Shown: positions 1 through 10,684, counted from the first letter of the stretch. The stretch: 64,000 nucleotides of DNA from Streptomyces venezuelae (GCF_008642355.1 NZ_CP029193.1:4054001-4118000); one strand, 5' to 3'. A program made the numbers and translations. The notes: generated from the sequence alone by a model not told the origin.

Positions 1-880
<880 letters not shown>

Positions 881-951
881 TTACAGGGGAAAGTCGAAAC
901 CGTTCGCAGCCACCCGCACCGTGTCCGGCAACCGTTCGCCACGAGCCGCCA

Positions 952-3900
952 TCACCCGGCCACCAGCAGATCCGCCGCCCTCTCCACGTCCAGCATCCGC
1001 CGCAGCGGCCCCTCCTCCGCCGCCAGCTCCGCGTAGGTGCCACGCTGCACCACCCGGCCCGCGTCCAGGACGATCACCTCGTCCACGGCGTCGAGCCCGG
1101 CCAGCCGGTGCGTGATCAGCAGCGTCGTGCGCCCCTCGGTCGCGGCCAGGAGGTCAGCGGTCAGGGCGTCGGCGGTCGGCAGGTCGAGGTGTTCGGCGGG
1201 CTCGTCGAGCACGAGGACGGGGAAGTCGGCGAGGAGCGCGCGGGCCAGCGCGAGCCGCTGCCGCTGTCCTCCGGAGAGCCGTGCTCCGTGCTCACCGACG
1301 AGGGTGTCGAGCCCGTCGGGCAGCGCGTAGGCCCAGCGGTCGAGCCGCGCGCGCTCCAGGGCGTCGCGCAGTTCGTCGTCCGTGGCGTCCCTCTTGGCGA
1401 GCAGCAGGTTCTCGCGCACGGAGCTGTCGAAGATGTGGGCGTCCTGCGCGCACAGGCCGACCATGCGGCGCACGGTGTCCCCGTCCAGCGCGGCCGCACC
1501 ATCGCCTCCGAGCGCGCGCGTCCCGCCGAGCGTGTACGTCCCTCCGTACGCGCCGAGGAATCCAAGGAGCACCTGCGCCAGCGTCGTCTTGCCCGATCCG
1601 GAGGGACCGACGACGGCGATCCGACGTCCCCGTTCCAGCGTGAGGCCGACGCCCGCGAGCGCGTCCCGGTCCTGACCCTCGTACCGTGCGCGCAGTCCCT
1701 GGACGCGCAGCGGGAAGGGCGTCTGTGGCGCCTCGGCGGGCTCGGTGGGCTCGGGTACCGGTACGGGTGCGTCGAGGACTTCGTAGACCCGCTCAGCGCT
1801 CTTCAGGACCCGCTGGCGGTACTGCACGGCGAGCGGCAGGCCCATCACCGCTTCGAAGGCGGCGAGCGGGGTGAGGACGACCGCCGCGAGGGCGACACCG
1901 CTGAGCCGCCCGTCGTGGACGGCCTGCACGCCGACGAGCGCGGCCGCGGCCACGGTGAGCCCGGTGACGAGGGCGCCGAGTCCGTCGCCGAGGGCGGTCG
2001 CGGTGGCGCCCCGGGAGGCGATGCGGGTCAGCTCGGCATCGGCCTCGCGGGCCTTGGCGGTACGCCGCTTCAGCGCACCCGCGACGGTCAACTCGGCCGT
2101 TCCCGTGAGCAGATCGGCGACACGCGTGGCGAGCACCCCGCGCGCGGGAGCCAGCTTTCGCTCCGCACGGCGCGCCACGGCACCGCTCACCAGCGGTACG
2201 GCGACACCCGCGGCGAGCAGCCCCGCGGCGAGCACGGCGCCCGCCTCGGGCAGCAGCCAGGCGGTGAACCCGACGGCTCCCGCGCCGACGACGGCCGCCG
2301 AGGCGGCGGGAAGCAGCCAGCGCAGCCAGTAGTCCTGCAGCGCGTCGACGTCGGCGACCAGCCGCGAGAGGAGGTCGCCGCGCCGCGCCCCGCGCAGTCC
2401 CGCCGGGGCGATCCGTTCCAGGCGCCGGTAGACGGCGACCCGGGTGTCGGCCAGCATCCGCAGCACGGCATCGTGCGAGACGAGGCGCTCGGCGTACCGG
2501 AAGACGGCACGGCCGATGCCGAAGGCGCGGGTCGCCGTCACGGCGATCATCAGGTACATCACCGGGGGTTGCTCCGAGGCCCGCGAGATGAGCCACCCGG
2601 AAGTGGCCATGAGCCCGACGGCACTCGCGAGCGCGAGGCTTCCCAGGAGCAGCGCGAGCGCCAGCTGTCCGCGCCGTGCCTGGGCGGCGTCCCGGACCCT
2701 GGCCAGCACCCCGGTCCCCGAACGGGATGCCTCCGACCCGCTCCTGAGCCGGCTCTTCGGAACGCCAGGCGTCACCACGTCCCCGGCGACGCCCTCTGCG
2801 CCACGAACCGCCGACCCGGATTCGGCGCGGGCAGCCGGTGAGACGACTCCGCCGCCGTCACCAACCGGTGAGGCCTCCCCTTCCCCGACTTCCAGCCGCA
2901 CCACACGATCCGCCACGGCCAACAGCGCGGGCCGGTGAACGACCAGCAGCACCGTCCGGCCGACCGCCAGCCGGCGCACCGCTTCCACCACGCCCGCCTC
3001 GGTCCCGCCGTCCAGCGCGGCCGTCGGCTCGTCGAGGAGCACCACGGGCCGGTCCGCGAGGAACGCGCGGGCCAGCGCGAGGCGCTGCCGCTGTCCTGCG
3101 GAGAGCCCGGCACCGTCCTCTCCGAGAAGGGTCTCCACCCCGTCGGGCAGCGCGTCCACGAACTCCAGCGCACCCGCGTCCCCAAGCGCCTCCCGCACCT
3201 GCGCGTCGTCCGCGTCCGGCCGCGCGAGCCGTACGTTCTCCGCGACGCTCCCGGCGAACAGGTGCGGCCGCTGCGGCACCCACGCGACGCGCTCGCGCCA
3301 CCGCTCCGGCGAGACATCCGCCAGATCGACGCCCCCGACACACACCCGCCCCTCTACGGGCCGCACGAAGCCGAGCACCACGTTCAGCAGCGTCGACTTG
3401 CCCACTCCACTGGGCCCCACGAGCGCCACGGTCTCCCCGGGTGCCACCTCGAAGGACGCCTTCGAGACCGCATCGGCCGTCCGCCCCGGATACCGGACCG
3501 TGACGCCCTCCACGCTCAGGACACCGGACGGCGCCGCCGCCGTCCCGGCAGCCGGCAACGGGGTCTCCAGGACCTCGAAGATCTCCTCGGCGGCCGAGAG
3601 CCCCTCCGCCGCCGCGTGGTACTGCGCACCGACCTGGCGCAGCGGCAGGTAGGCCTCAGGGGCGAGGACGAGGACGACGAGTCCGTCGTACAGCTCCATC
3701 TCGCCGTGGACGAGCCGCATGCCGATGGTCACCGCGACCAGCGCGACCGAGATCGTCGCGAGCAGTTCCAGGGCGAACGACGAGAGGAAGGCGATGCGCA
3801 GCGTCCGCATGGTGGCCTGCCGGTACTCACCGGTGATCTTGCGGATCGACTCTGCCTGCGCCTTGGCCCGGCCGAACACCTTCAGCGTCGGCAGTCCCGC

Positions 3901-4512
3901 GACCACGTCGAGGAAGTGCCCCGACAGGCGCGAGAGGAGCCGCCACTGGCGGTCCATCCGGTTCTGCGTGGCCCAGCCGATCAGAATCATGAAGACCGGG
4001 ATGAGCGGCAGCGTCACGACGATGATCGCCGCCGACACCCAGTCCTCGGTGACGATGCGGGCGAGCACCGCCACCGGCACCACCACCGCGAGCCCCAGCT
4101 GCGGCAGGTACCGCGAGAAATAGTCGTCGAGCGCGTCCACGCCACGTGTCGCCAGCGAGACGAGCGAACCCGTCCGCTGTCCGGTCAGCCACCCCGGTCC
4201 GAGCTCCCCCGCCCGCTCCAGGAGTCGTCCCCGCAGCTCGGACTTGACCGCCGCGCTCGCCCGGTGCGCGGCGAGCCCGGTCAGCCAGGAGACCAGCCCC
4301 CGCCCCGCCGCGACCACCGCGAGCAGCACCAGGGGAGTGCTCAGGTCACCTACGGAACGCCCTTCCTGGAAGGCGCCCACCACGATCTCGGCGATGAGCA
4401 TCGCCTGCCCGACGACCAGGCCCGCCCCGGCCAGCCCCAGGACCACGACCGCGACAAGGAAGAAGCGAGTGGCGCGGGCGTACCGGAGCAGGCGCGGGTC
4501 GATCGGTTTCAC
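952..4512 (-). CDS. cydCD: Fused CydD-CydC ABC exporter for cytochrome bd assembly
   Basis: A single polypeptide of about 1186 residues joining two ABC half-transporters, CydD first and CydC second. In bacteria with separate genes the pair exports thiol compounds needed to mature cytochrome bd. Each half has six predicted membrane helices followed by an ATPase with Walker A (GPSGVGKST and GPSGSGKTT) and signature motifs (LSAGQRQR and LSGGQRQR). The halves are joined by a low-complexity linker. The fused form is usual in Streptomyces. The frame can be opened from a TTG at 4530, but the Shine-Dalgarno GGAGGG is adjacent to that codon and better spaced for the GTG at 4510-4512, which is chosen here. 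That GTG lies inside a perfect parS palindrome. Third gene of the cydA-cydB-cydCD operon. Confidence 0.93.
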   Translation of the reverse strand: MKPIDPRLLRYARATRFFLVAVVVLGLAGAGLVVGQAMLIAEIVVGAFQEGRSVGDLSTPLVLLAVVAAGRGLVSWLTGLAAHRASAAVKSELRGRLLERAGELGPGWLTGQRTGSLVSLATRGVDALDDYFSRYLPQLGLAVVVPVAVLARIVTEDWVSAAIIVVTLPLIPVFMILIGWATQNRMDRQWRLLSRLSGHFLDVVAGLPTLKVFGRAKAQAESIRKITGEYRQATMRTLRIAFLSSFALELLATISVALVAVTIGMRLVHGEMELYDGLVVLVLAPEAYLPLRQVGAQYHAAAEGLSAAEEIFEVLETPLPAAGTAAAPSGVLSVEGVTVRYPGRTADAVSKASFEVAPGETVALVGPSGVGKSTLLNVVLGFVRPVEGRVCVGGVDLADVSPERWRERVAWVPQRPHLFAGSVAENVRLARPDADDAQVREALGDAGALEFVDALPDGVETLLGEDGAGLSAGQRQRLALARAFLADRPVVLLDEPTAALDGGTEAGVVEAVRRLAVGRTVLLVVHRPALLAVADRVVRLEVGEGEASPVGDGGGVVSPAARAESGSAVRGAEGVAGDVVTPGVPKSRLRSGSEASRSGTGVLARVRDAAQARRGQLALALLLGSLALASAVGLMATSGWLISRASEQPPVMYLMIAVTATRAFGIGRAVFRYAERLVSHDAVLRMLADTRVAVYRRLERIAPAGLRGARRGDLLSRLVADVDALQDYWLRWLLPAASAAVVGAGAVGFTAWLLPEAGAVLAAGLLAAGVAVPLVSGAVARRAERKLAPARGVLATRVADLLTGTAELTVAGALKRRTAKAREADAELTRIASRGATATALGDGLGALVTGLTVAAAALVGVQAVHDGRLSGVALAAVVLTPLAAFEAVMGLPLAVQYRQRVLKSAERVYEVLDAPVPVPEPTEPAEAPQTPFPLRVQGLRARYEGQDRDALAGVGLTLERGRRIAVVGPSGSGKTTLAQVLLGFLGAYGGTYTLGGTRALGGDGAAALDGDTVRRMVGLCAQDAHIFDSSVRENLLLAKRDATDDELRDALERARLDRWAYALPDGLDTLVGEHGARLSGGQRQRLALARALLADFPVLVLDEPAEHLDLPTADALTADLLAATEGRTTLLITHRLAGLDAVDEVIVLDAGRVVQRGTYAELAAEEGPLRRMLDVERAADLLVAG

Positions 4513-4519
4513 GTGAAAC
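4506..4519. other. parS site overlapping the cydCD start
   Basis: Perfect GTTTCACGTGAAAC, the 14-bp ParB-binding palindrome of Streptomyces. It covers the preferred GTG start codon of cydCD (4510-4512), so ParB bound here would sit on the translation start of this gene. It is the leftmost parS seen in the window. Confidence 0.93.
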
Positions 4520-4573
4520 ACACCCTCCAACAGAAACGGTGAACGGCCTCAGTGCGCGGCATCGTCAAGCAAG

Positions 4574-5578
4574 TCAGTGCGCGGCGTCCGCGATGTGCTG
4601 CGTCCCGATCCGCTTGCGGAACACCCAGTACGTCCACGACTGGTAGAGCAGCACGACCGGCGTCGCGATGCCCGCGCACCACGTCATGATCTTCAGGGTG
4701 TACGGGCTGGACGAGGCGTTGGTGACCGTGAGGCTCCACTCCTCGTTCAGCGACGACGGCATGACGTTCGGGAAGAGCGTGAGGAAGAGCATCGCGACGG
4801 CCGCCGCGATCGTGATCCCCGACAGCGCGAACGACCAGCCCTCACGGCCGATTCTGATCGCCGCGATGGCTCCCACCAGGGCGACCGCCGCCACGATCAT
4901 CGCGATGAGGCTCTTGCCGTCGCCCTTGTCGGCCTGGGTCCAGATCATGAAACCGAGGGCGAGAACAGCCGTGACGAGTCCCAGGCCGAGCGCCGTCTTG
5001 CGCGCCCGCATCCGGATGTCGCCCACGGTCTTCAGCGAGGCGAACACCGCGCCGTGGAACGTGAAGAGCGTCAGGGTGACCAGGCCGCCAAGGATCGCGT
5101 ACGGGTTGAGCAGGTCCCAGAAGGTGCCCACGTACTCCTTGTTGGCGTCGATCTTCACGCCTCGCACGATGTTGCCGAACGCGACGCCCCACAGCACCGC
5201 CGGGATCAGCGAGGTCCAGAAGATCGCGTGCTCCCAGTTGGTCTGCCAGCGCTCCTCGGGTCGCTTGGCGCGGTACTCGAAGGCGACACCGCGCACGATC
5301 AGGCAGATCAGGATGATCAGCAGCGGCAGGTAGAAGCCTGAGAACAGCGTCGCGTACCACTCGGGGAAGGCGGCGAAGGTCGCGCCGCCCGCGGTGAGCA
5401 GCCAGACTTCGTTGCCGTCCCAGACGGGGCCGATGGTGTTGATGAGGACCCGCTTCTCGACCCGGTCGCGGGCGAGCAGCTTGGTCAGAACGCCGATCCC
5501 GAAGTCGAAGCCCTCCAGGAAGAAGTAGCCGATCCACAGGACGGCGATCAGTACGAACCAGACGTCGTGGAGTTCCAT
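4574..5578 (-). CDS. cydB: Cytochrome bd ubiquinol/menaquinol oxidase subunit II
   Basis: 334 residues with multiple hydrophobic helices and the CydB opening (WFVLIAVLWIGYFFLEGFDF). It partners CydA in the cytoplasmic membrane to form the bd oxidase, which reduces oxygen with menaquinol and works at low oxygen. It starts at the ATG 19 bp after the cydA stop, with AAGGAG upstream, and is followed after about 60 bp by cydCD, so the three genes are one operon. The conserved GPVWDGNEVWL stretch is present and the length is normal for the family. Confidence 0.95.
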   Translation of the reverse strand: MELHDVWFVLIAVLWIGYFFLEGFDFGIGVLTKLLARDRVEKRVLINTIGPVWDGNEVWLLTAGGATFAAFPEWYATLFSGFYLPLLIILICLIVRGVAFEYRAKRPEERWQTNWEHAIFWTSLIPAVLWGVAFGNIVRGVKIDANKEYVGTFWDLLNPYAILGGLVTLTLFTFHGAVFASLKTVGDIRMRARKTALGLGLVTAVLALGFMIWTQADKGDGKSLIAMIVAAVALVGAIAAIRIGREGWSFALSGITIAAAVAMLFLTLFPNVMPSSLNEEWSLTVTNASSSPYTLKIMTWCAGIATPVVLLYQSWTYWVFRKRIGTQHIADAAH

Positions 5579-5597
5579 GTCCGCGTCGCTCCTTCCT

Positions 5598-7148
5598 TCA
5601 GTACGAGAAGGCCATGGGCCGGTCGGCGTCGGAATCGGAATCGGAGTCCGAACCGGTGCCCTTGCCCGAGCCGGGACCGCCGATCTTGGTGGGCGGGTTG
5701 AGGTCCGCCTCCGTCAGCTCGGGCGGGCCCTTCCTGACGTACTTGAGCAGCAGCTTCACCTCGATCACGGCGAGGATGGCGTAGATCAGCGTGAATCCGA
5801 TGAGTGAGGTGAGCACCTCGCCCTGCGAGACCCCGGGGGAGACCGCGTCCCGGGTGCGCAGGACTCCGTAGACCACCCAGGGCTGCCGTCCCGTCTCGGT
5901 GAAGATCCAGCCCCAGGCGGTGCCGATGAGGGGGAAGATCAACGTCCACTGCGAGAGCCGCCACCACCAGGTGCCGAGCTTCGGCGAGAGCTCCGTGTTC
6001 TTGGTGAGCATCAGCTTGGGGATGTCGTCGGCGCCTGTGCGGTGCTCGGGCGCGAGCCAGAACTTCTTACGCGTCAGCCACAGGCCCGCGGTGCACAGCG
6101 CCATCGAGACCCCGCCGAAGCCGATCATCCAGCGGTACGACCAGTAGGCGGTGGGGATGTTGGGCCGGTAGTCGCCGGGCCCGTACTTCTCCTGCGCCTG
6201 CTTGTTGAGGTCGTTGATGCCGGGGATCTCGGCGTCGAAGTTGTTCTTGGCGAGGAAGGACAGGACACCGGGCACCTCGATGGCGACGTCATTGTGACCC
6301 TTGGCCACATCGCCGTACGCGAAGAGCGAGAACGGCGCCGGCTTCTCTGTCTCCCACAGCGCCTCGGCGGCCGACATCTTCATCGGCTGCTGCTCGTACA
6401 TCACCTTGCCGAGGGTGTCGGCGCTGACGACGGTGAGCAGGGTGCCGACGAACGCGGTGACCAGGCCGAGCCGCATCGACATCCGCATGGTGCGGATGTG
6501 CTGCTTCTTGCGCAGGTGGACGATGGCGATGCCGGTCATGAAGGCGCCGCCGACCAGAATGGCCGCCGAGATGACGTGGAAGAAGTTGACGAGCGTCGTC
6601 TCCTGGAACAGCACCTTCGCGAAGTCGGTGAGCTCCGCGCGCTTCGTGCCGTCCCGTTCCACGATCTTGTAGCCGACCGGGTGCTGCATGAAGGCATTGG
6701 CGGCGATGATGAAGTACGCCGACAGGATGGTGCCGATCGAGACGATCCAGATCGTCGCGCAGTGCAGCTTCTTCGGCAGCTTGTCCCAGCCGAAGATCCA
6801 CAGGCCGATGAAGGTCGACTCGAAGAAGAAGGCGATCAGCGCCTCGAAGGCGAGCGGCGCCCCGAAGACGTCACCGACGAAGCGGGAGTAGTCGGACCAG
6901 TTCATGCCGAACTGGAACTCCTGCACGATGCCCGTGACAACGCCCATGGCGATATTGATCAGGAACAGCTTTCCCCAGAACTTCGTCGCCCTGAGGTAGT
7001 GCTCCTTGCCCGTCCGCACCCATGCCGTCTCGAGGATCGCCGTCAGCGCGGCGAGCGAGATCGTCAGGGGGACGAACAGGAAGTGGTAGACGGTCGTGAT
7101 GCCGAACTGCCATCGCGCCAGGGTTTCCGGCGCCAGAGCCAGGTCCAC
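5598..7148 (-). CDS. cydA: Cytochrome bd oxidase subunit I
   Basis: 516 residues. CydA carries hemes b558, b595 and d and the quinol site. Candidate heme ligands are His22 (TVYHFLF) and His191 (NFFHVIS), and the signature GRQPWVVYG is present near residue 420. The periplasmic Q-loop is of the short type common in Gram-positives. The tail ends in an unusual Ser-Asp run (SDSDSDSDAD). Start is GTG with AAGGAG before it. First gene of the cyd operon; the upstream region holds a Rex operator, so expression should rise when NADH/NAD+ is high, that is when respiration is limited. Confidence 0.96.
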   Translation of the reverse strand: MDLALAPETLARWQFGITTVYHFLFVPLTISLAALTAILETAWVRTGKEHYLRATKFWGKLFLINIAMGVVTGIVQEFQFGMNWSDYSRFVGDVFGAPLAFEALIAFFFESTFIGLWIFGWDKLPKKLHCATIWIVSIGTILSAYFIIAANAFMQHPVGYKIVERDGTKRAELTDFAKVLFQETTLVNFFHVISAAILVGGAFMTGIAIVHLRKKQHIRTMRMSMRLGLVTAFVGTLLTVVSADTLGKVMYEQQPMKMSAAEALWETEKPAPFSLFAYGDVAKGHNDVAIEVPGVLSFLAKNNFDAEIPGINDLNKQAQEKYGPGDYRPNIPTAYWSYRWMIGFGGVSMALCTAGLWLTRKKFWLAPEHRTGADDIPKLMLTKNTELSPKLGTWWWRLSQWTLIFPLIGTAWGWIFTETGRQPWVVYGVLRTRDAVSPGVSQGEVLTSLIGFTLIYAILAVIEVKLLLKYVRKGPPELTEADLNPPTKIGGPGSGKGTGSDSDSDSDADRPMAFSY

Positions 7149-7229
7149 TGCGTCTCTCCTTACTCGCCGTGCCCACAGCGATCAGTCGTCCCTTTTTTCC
7201 CACCGATCTCGGGACGAACCGGGGCACGC

Positions 7230-7247
7230 TTGTGAACGCGTTCACAT
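7230..7247. promoter_or_regulatory. Rex operator upstream of cydA
   Basis: TTGTGAACGCGTTCACAT matches the Rex operator pattern TGTGAA-N6-TTCACA, about 80 bp upstream of the cydA start. In S. coelicolor Rex is the NADH-responsive repressor of cydABCD (established). A second half-like TTCACAAG follows directly at 7247-7254. Confidence 0.88.
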
Positions 7248-7353
7248 TCACAAGCATTATGTCGTACGGGCCGTCGAAACCCGAAAGGGGGTCCCCCTTA
7301 CCGACGGAAACGGTCGATCCGCGCCGTCGGAGCATCGAAGGAGGACACGGAAG

Positions 7354-7378
7354 AGGCCCCGGACACCGCCCGGGGCCT
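7354..7378. terminator. Hairpin between the cyd promoter and the cyclophilin-like gene
   Basis: Inverted repeat with arms AGGCCCCGG and CCGGGGCCT around a 7-nt loop. It lies in the non-coding stretch between divergent genes and may insulate the two promoters. No obvious gene ends at it. Confidence 0.5.
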
Positions 7379-7388
7379 TCCCAAGAAC

Positions 7389-7405
7389 TTCAACATATTG
7401 TTGAA
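7389..7405. promoter_or_regulatory. Candidate operator before the cyclophilin-like gene
   Basis: Perfect palindrome TTCAACATATTGTTGAA (7-bp arms around TAT) ending 8 bp before the ATG at 7414. It is AT-rich against a GC-rich background and looks like a GntR/FadR-type operator. The cognate regulator is not identifiable here. Confidence 0.55.
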
Positions 7406-7413
7406 TCCGCGCC

Positions 7414-7782
7414 ATGCAGATACGGATCTCCTGGCCCGCAGGCCACGTCACCGCGACCCTCGCCGAGACTCCGACCAGTCAGGCGCTCGGCAAGGTCCTG
7501 CCGCTCTCCGCCACCGCCAACACCTGGGGCGAAGAGGTCTACTTCGACACGGGCGTCAGCGTCCCCCGCGAATCCGACGCCCGGCAGGTCGTCGAGCCCG
7601 GCACGGTCGCCTTCTGGACCGACGGCGACGCCCTCGCGCTCCCCTACGGGCCGACCCCGATCTCACACGGCGCCGAGTGCCGGCTGGCGAGCCCCTGCAA
7701 CCTCCTGGGGCAGATCGACGGCGACCCGGGGACGCTGGCCTCGGTGCGCGCCGGCGACCCCGTACGGGTCGAACGCGTCTGA
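7414..7782 (+). CDS. Cyclophilin-like fold protein
   Basis: 122 residues resembling the small cyclophilin-like beta-barrel family (TM1367 type): the stretch from the N-terminus through TANTWGEEVYF, then a conserved GTVAFWTDGDALALPYGP segment. Family members share the barrel of peptidyl-prolyl isomerases but the active-site residues are not obvious, so enzymatic activity is uncertain. It is cytosolic by sequence (no signal peptide). There is no clear Shine-Dalgarno: the ATG follows a 17-bp palindrome after only 8 bp, so translation may be from a leaderless or very short-leader transcript. Convergent with the aminotransferase gene downstream. Confidence 0.7.
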   Translation: MQIRISWPAGHVTATLAETPTSQALGKVLPLSATANTWGEEVYFDTGVSVPRESDARQVVEPGTVAFWTDGDALALPYGPTPISHGAECRLASPCNLLGQIDGDPGTLASVRAGDPVRVERV

Positions 7783-7827
7783 GCGCTCCACAGGCCGGGC
7801 TTCCGCAGGTCCCCTACGGAGTAAGCC

Positions 7828-8910
7828 CTACAGCTCCTTGCGGAAGGCCTCCGCCGCCTGCAGGAAGATGTCGTTCGCCTCGGTCTCGCCGATCGTGGCC
7901 CGCATTCCCTCGCCCGCGAACGGCCGCACGACCACGCCGGCCTTCTCGCACGCCGCCGCGAAGTCCGCCGTACGGTCCCCGAGCCGCAGCCACACGAAGT
8001 TCGCCTGCGTCTCGGGCACCGTCCAGCCCTGCCCGCGCAGCGCCTCGACCACCCGCGTGCGCTCGTTGACCAGCGAACCCACCCGGCCCATCAGCTCGTC
8101 CTCGGCGCGCAGCGACGCCACCGCCGCGTCCTGCGCGAGCTGACTCACGCCGAAGGGCACCGCGGTCTTGCGCAGCGCGGCGGCCACCGGCTCGTGGGCG
8201 ACCGCGAAGCCGACGCGCAGCCCCGCGAGACCGTACGCCTTCGAGAACGTACGCAGGACGCAGACGTTCGGGCGGTCGCGGTAGATCTCGATGCCGTCCG
8301 GCACCTCGGGGTCGCGGATGAACTCGCGGTACGCCTCGTCCAGGACGACCAGCACGTCCTTCGGCACGCGGTCGAGGAACCGCTCCAGCTCGGCCCGACG
8401 GACGACGGTGCCCGTGGGGTTGTTGGGGTTGCAGACGAAGATGAGCCGGGTGCGGTCGGTGATGGCGTCGGCCATCGCGTCGAGGTCGTGCACCTCGCCG
8501 TCCGTCAGCGGTACCCGCACCGATGTCGCACCGCTGACCTGCGTGATGATCGGGTACGCCTCGAAGGAACGCCACGCGTAGATCACCTCGTCGCCCGGCC
8601 CCGAGGTGGCCTGGAGGAGCTGCTGGGCGACGCCGACGGAACCGGTGCCGGTGGCGATGTGCGACGTGGGCACCCCGAAGCGGTCGGCCAGCTCGCTCAT
8701 CAGGGCCGTGCACGCCATGTCGGGGTAGCGGTTGAAGGACCCGGCGGCGGCGAGTGCGCTCTCCATCACGCCGGGCAGCGGCGGATAGGGGTTCTCGTTG
8801 GAGGACAGCTTGTAGGCCGCGGGACCGTCGGCCGCCGCAGCGGGCTTGCCCGGCTTGTAGGTGGGGATCCCCTCAAGCTCGGCGCGCAGCCTCGGGTTCG
8901 TCTCGCTCAC
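7828..8910 (-). CDS. hisC: Histidinol-phosphate / aromatic aminotransferase family
   Basis: 360 residues of a class I/II PLP aminotransferase. Motifs include [12 protein letters not shown] at the N-terminus, NPNNPTGT and the PLP-lysine region [14 protein letters not shown]. This matches the HisC subgroup, which transaminates histidinol phosphate and often aromatic amino acids. It stands alone, away from any his operon, so it may be a second HisC or a phenylalanine aminotransferase; the symbol is by family. GTG start with GGAGGAC upstream. Confidence 0.75.
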   Translation of the reverse strand: MSETNPRLRAELEGIPTYKPGKPAAAADGPAAYKLSSNENPYPPLPGVMESALAAAGSFNRYPDMACTALMSELADRFGVPTSHIATGTGSVGVAQQLLQATSGPGDEVIYAWRSFEAYPIITQVSGATSVRVPLTDGEVHDLDAMADAITDRTRLIFVCNPNNPTGTVVRRAELERFLDRVPKDVLVVLDEAYREFIRDPEVPDGIEIYRDRPNVCVLRTFSKAYGLAGLRVGFAVAHEPVAAALRKTAVPFGVSQLAQDAAVASLRAEDELMGRVGSLVNERTRVVEALRGQGWTVPETQANFVWLRLGDRTADFAAACEKAGVVVRPFAGEGMRATIGETEANDIFLQAAEAFRKEL

Positions 8911-9322
8911 CGCAGTCCTCCTCTGGGCCGTTCACACTCTTGCCGTCACATCAGTTCGAATACTGCTCACCTTATGAGGATTCGGCCCCGCTGCGAATGG
9001 GCTGCCGGAATCCGCGTACGAACCCTCCGGATCCGCCCCCTTCGCGAGGCGCGCGGAGAGGGGGGAGCGCCCCCTGCTCCCCCACGCGCCGGTGGCTCAC
9101 TCCGTGGCGCGCGTCCCTCGTGAAGGTGAGTTGAGACCTCTTCGAGACCTGACACCTTTGGCAGGCCCGCGCGTGACGATCAGGGGCAGCAACCCCTTGA
9201 ACCCCATAACTCCCTTGCATTCCAAGGTCATTGACCCGCTCCAGCCATGCAGAAACGTGCCTGTCAACGAGTGAATATGCGCCCCTGCTACCCACCCCCA
9301 TGAGCCCTACTATCGGCCTGCC
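8911..9322. other. Intergenic region, divergent promoters
   Basis: 412 bp between the divergently transcribed aminotransferase and LacI-family genes. It must hold both promoters. I see no convincing open reading frame, hairpin or repeat. Confidence 0.5.
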
Positions 9323-10444
9323 ATGACAGCAGCAGGGAAGCACCAGGTGAGCCGAGCGGAGACCGCACGCCGGGGCAACCGGCAGAGTCGAGCGGGCATC
9401 AGAGACGTCGCCGCCGCCGCCGGTGTCTCCATCACGACTGTCTCCGACGCCCTCAACGGCAAGGGTCGGCTGCCCGACGCCACCCGACGCCACGTCCGCG
9501 AGGTCGCAGAACGGCTGGGCTACCGCCCGTCCGCCGCGGCCCGCACCCTCCGTACCGGCAAGTCCGGCCTCATCGGCCTGACCGTGACGACGTACGGGGA
9601 TGAACCTTTCACCTTCACCGAATTCGCCTACTTCGCCGAGATGGCCAGAGCCGCCACATCGGCCGCCCTCGCCCGGGGCTACGCCCTGGTCATCCTGCCC
9701 GCCACCTCCCGTCGCAGCCCCGTGGACGTGTGGTCCAACGTCGCGCTCGACGGCACCGTGGTCGTCGACCCCTCCGACCACGACCCCGTGGTCAGCGAGC
9801 TGGTCCGACAGGGCCTGCCCGTCGTCTCCGACGGCCGCCCGGCAGGGTCCCTGCCGGTCACCGCCTGGGTCGACAACGACCACGAGGCCGCGGTCCTGGA
9901 GATCCTCGACCACCTGGCCGCCGCCGGCGCCCGCCGGATCGGCCTGCTCACCGGCACCACCACGGACACGTACACCCACCTGTCCACGACCGCCTACCTG
10001 CGCTGGTGCGAACGCGTCGGGCAGGACCCGGTCTACGAGTCCTATCCCGCGCACGACCCGTGCGCGGGCGCCGTCGCCGCCGACCGGCTGCTCGCCAGGC
10101 CCGACCGGCCCGACGCCGTCTACGGACTCTTCGACCCCAACGGCACCGATCTGCTCGCCGCCGCCCGGCGGTACGGCCTGCGCGTCCCCGACGACCTGCT
10201 GCTCGTCTGCTGCAGCGAGTCGACGGTGTACGCCACCACCGAACCGCCCATCACCACGCTCTCCCTCAAGCCGCGGCGCATCGGCACAGCCGTCGTACAG
10301 CTGCTGATCGACGCCATCGAAGGCCTCGACTCGGGCCGTCCGGTCGAGCAGGTGATACCGACCGAACTCATCGTGCGCACCTCGTCCGAGCGACGGCCGC
10401 CGCGCACGACGGTCAGCCCGCCCCGCTCGCCCGGCTCCGGCTGA
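9323..10444 (+). CDS. LacI-family transcriptional regulator
   Basis: 373 residues. The helix-turn-helix lies at about residues 24-70 (IRDVAAAAGVSITTVSDALNG, then the hinge LGYRPSAAARTLRTGKSGLIG), followed by a periplasmic-binding-protein-like effector domain. Members usually sense sugars or nucleosides. The neighbours give no sugar-transport context, so the ligand is unknown. The C-terminal tail beyond the effector domain is Arg/Pro/Ser-rich. The start is the ATG that places the HTH close to the N-terminus; no strong ribosome-binding site is visible. Confidence 0.85.
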   Translation: MTAAGKHQVSRAETARRGNRQSRAGIRDVAAAAGVSITTVSDALNGKGRLPDATRRHVREVAERLGYRPSAAARTLRTGKSGLIGLTVTTYGDEPFTFTEFAYFAEMARAATSAALARGYALVILPATSRRSPVDVWSNVALDGTVVVDPSDHDPVVSELVRQGLPVVSDGRPAGSLPVTAWVDNDHEAAVLEILDHLAAAGARRIGLLTGTTTDTYTHLSTTAYLRWCERVGQDPVYESYPAHDPCAGAVAADRLLARPDRPDAVYGLFDPNGTDLLAAARRYGLRVPDDLLLVCCSESTVYATTEPPITTLSLKPRRIGTAVVQLLIDAIEGLDSGRPVEQVIPTELIVRTSSERRPPRTTVSPPRSPGSG

Positions 10445-10684
10445 TCGCTCCCGCCCCCACCCCGACGCGGGCAGAGGCAGGCATCCAATCCGCCACCAGC
10501 GGGGAAACCTCTGCCCAATTCGGGAGAAAACCGCGGTGAAACAGGGTCCGGCACCGATTCACCACCCCTGGTGCACCACACAGCGGGAGCCGCATTCCTA
10601 TGATGGGCGGACGACACCGCGGGCCGCTGCGACCAAGCAGTCCGATCTCGGTGCAGATGCGGCGCAATGGTGGTGGAGGGGTCG

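Noticed and set aside
8967..9155. Short open frames in the hisC-LacI gap
   Set aside because: No ribosome-binding site, atypical composition and no family; treated as chance.
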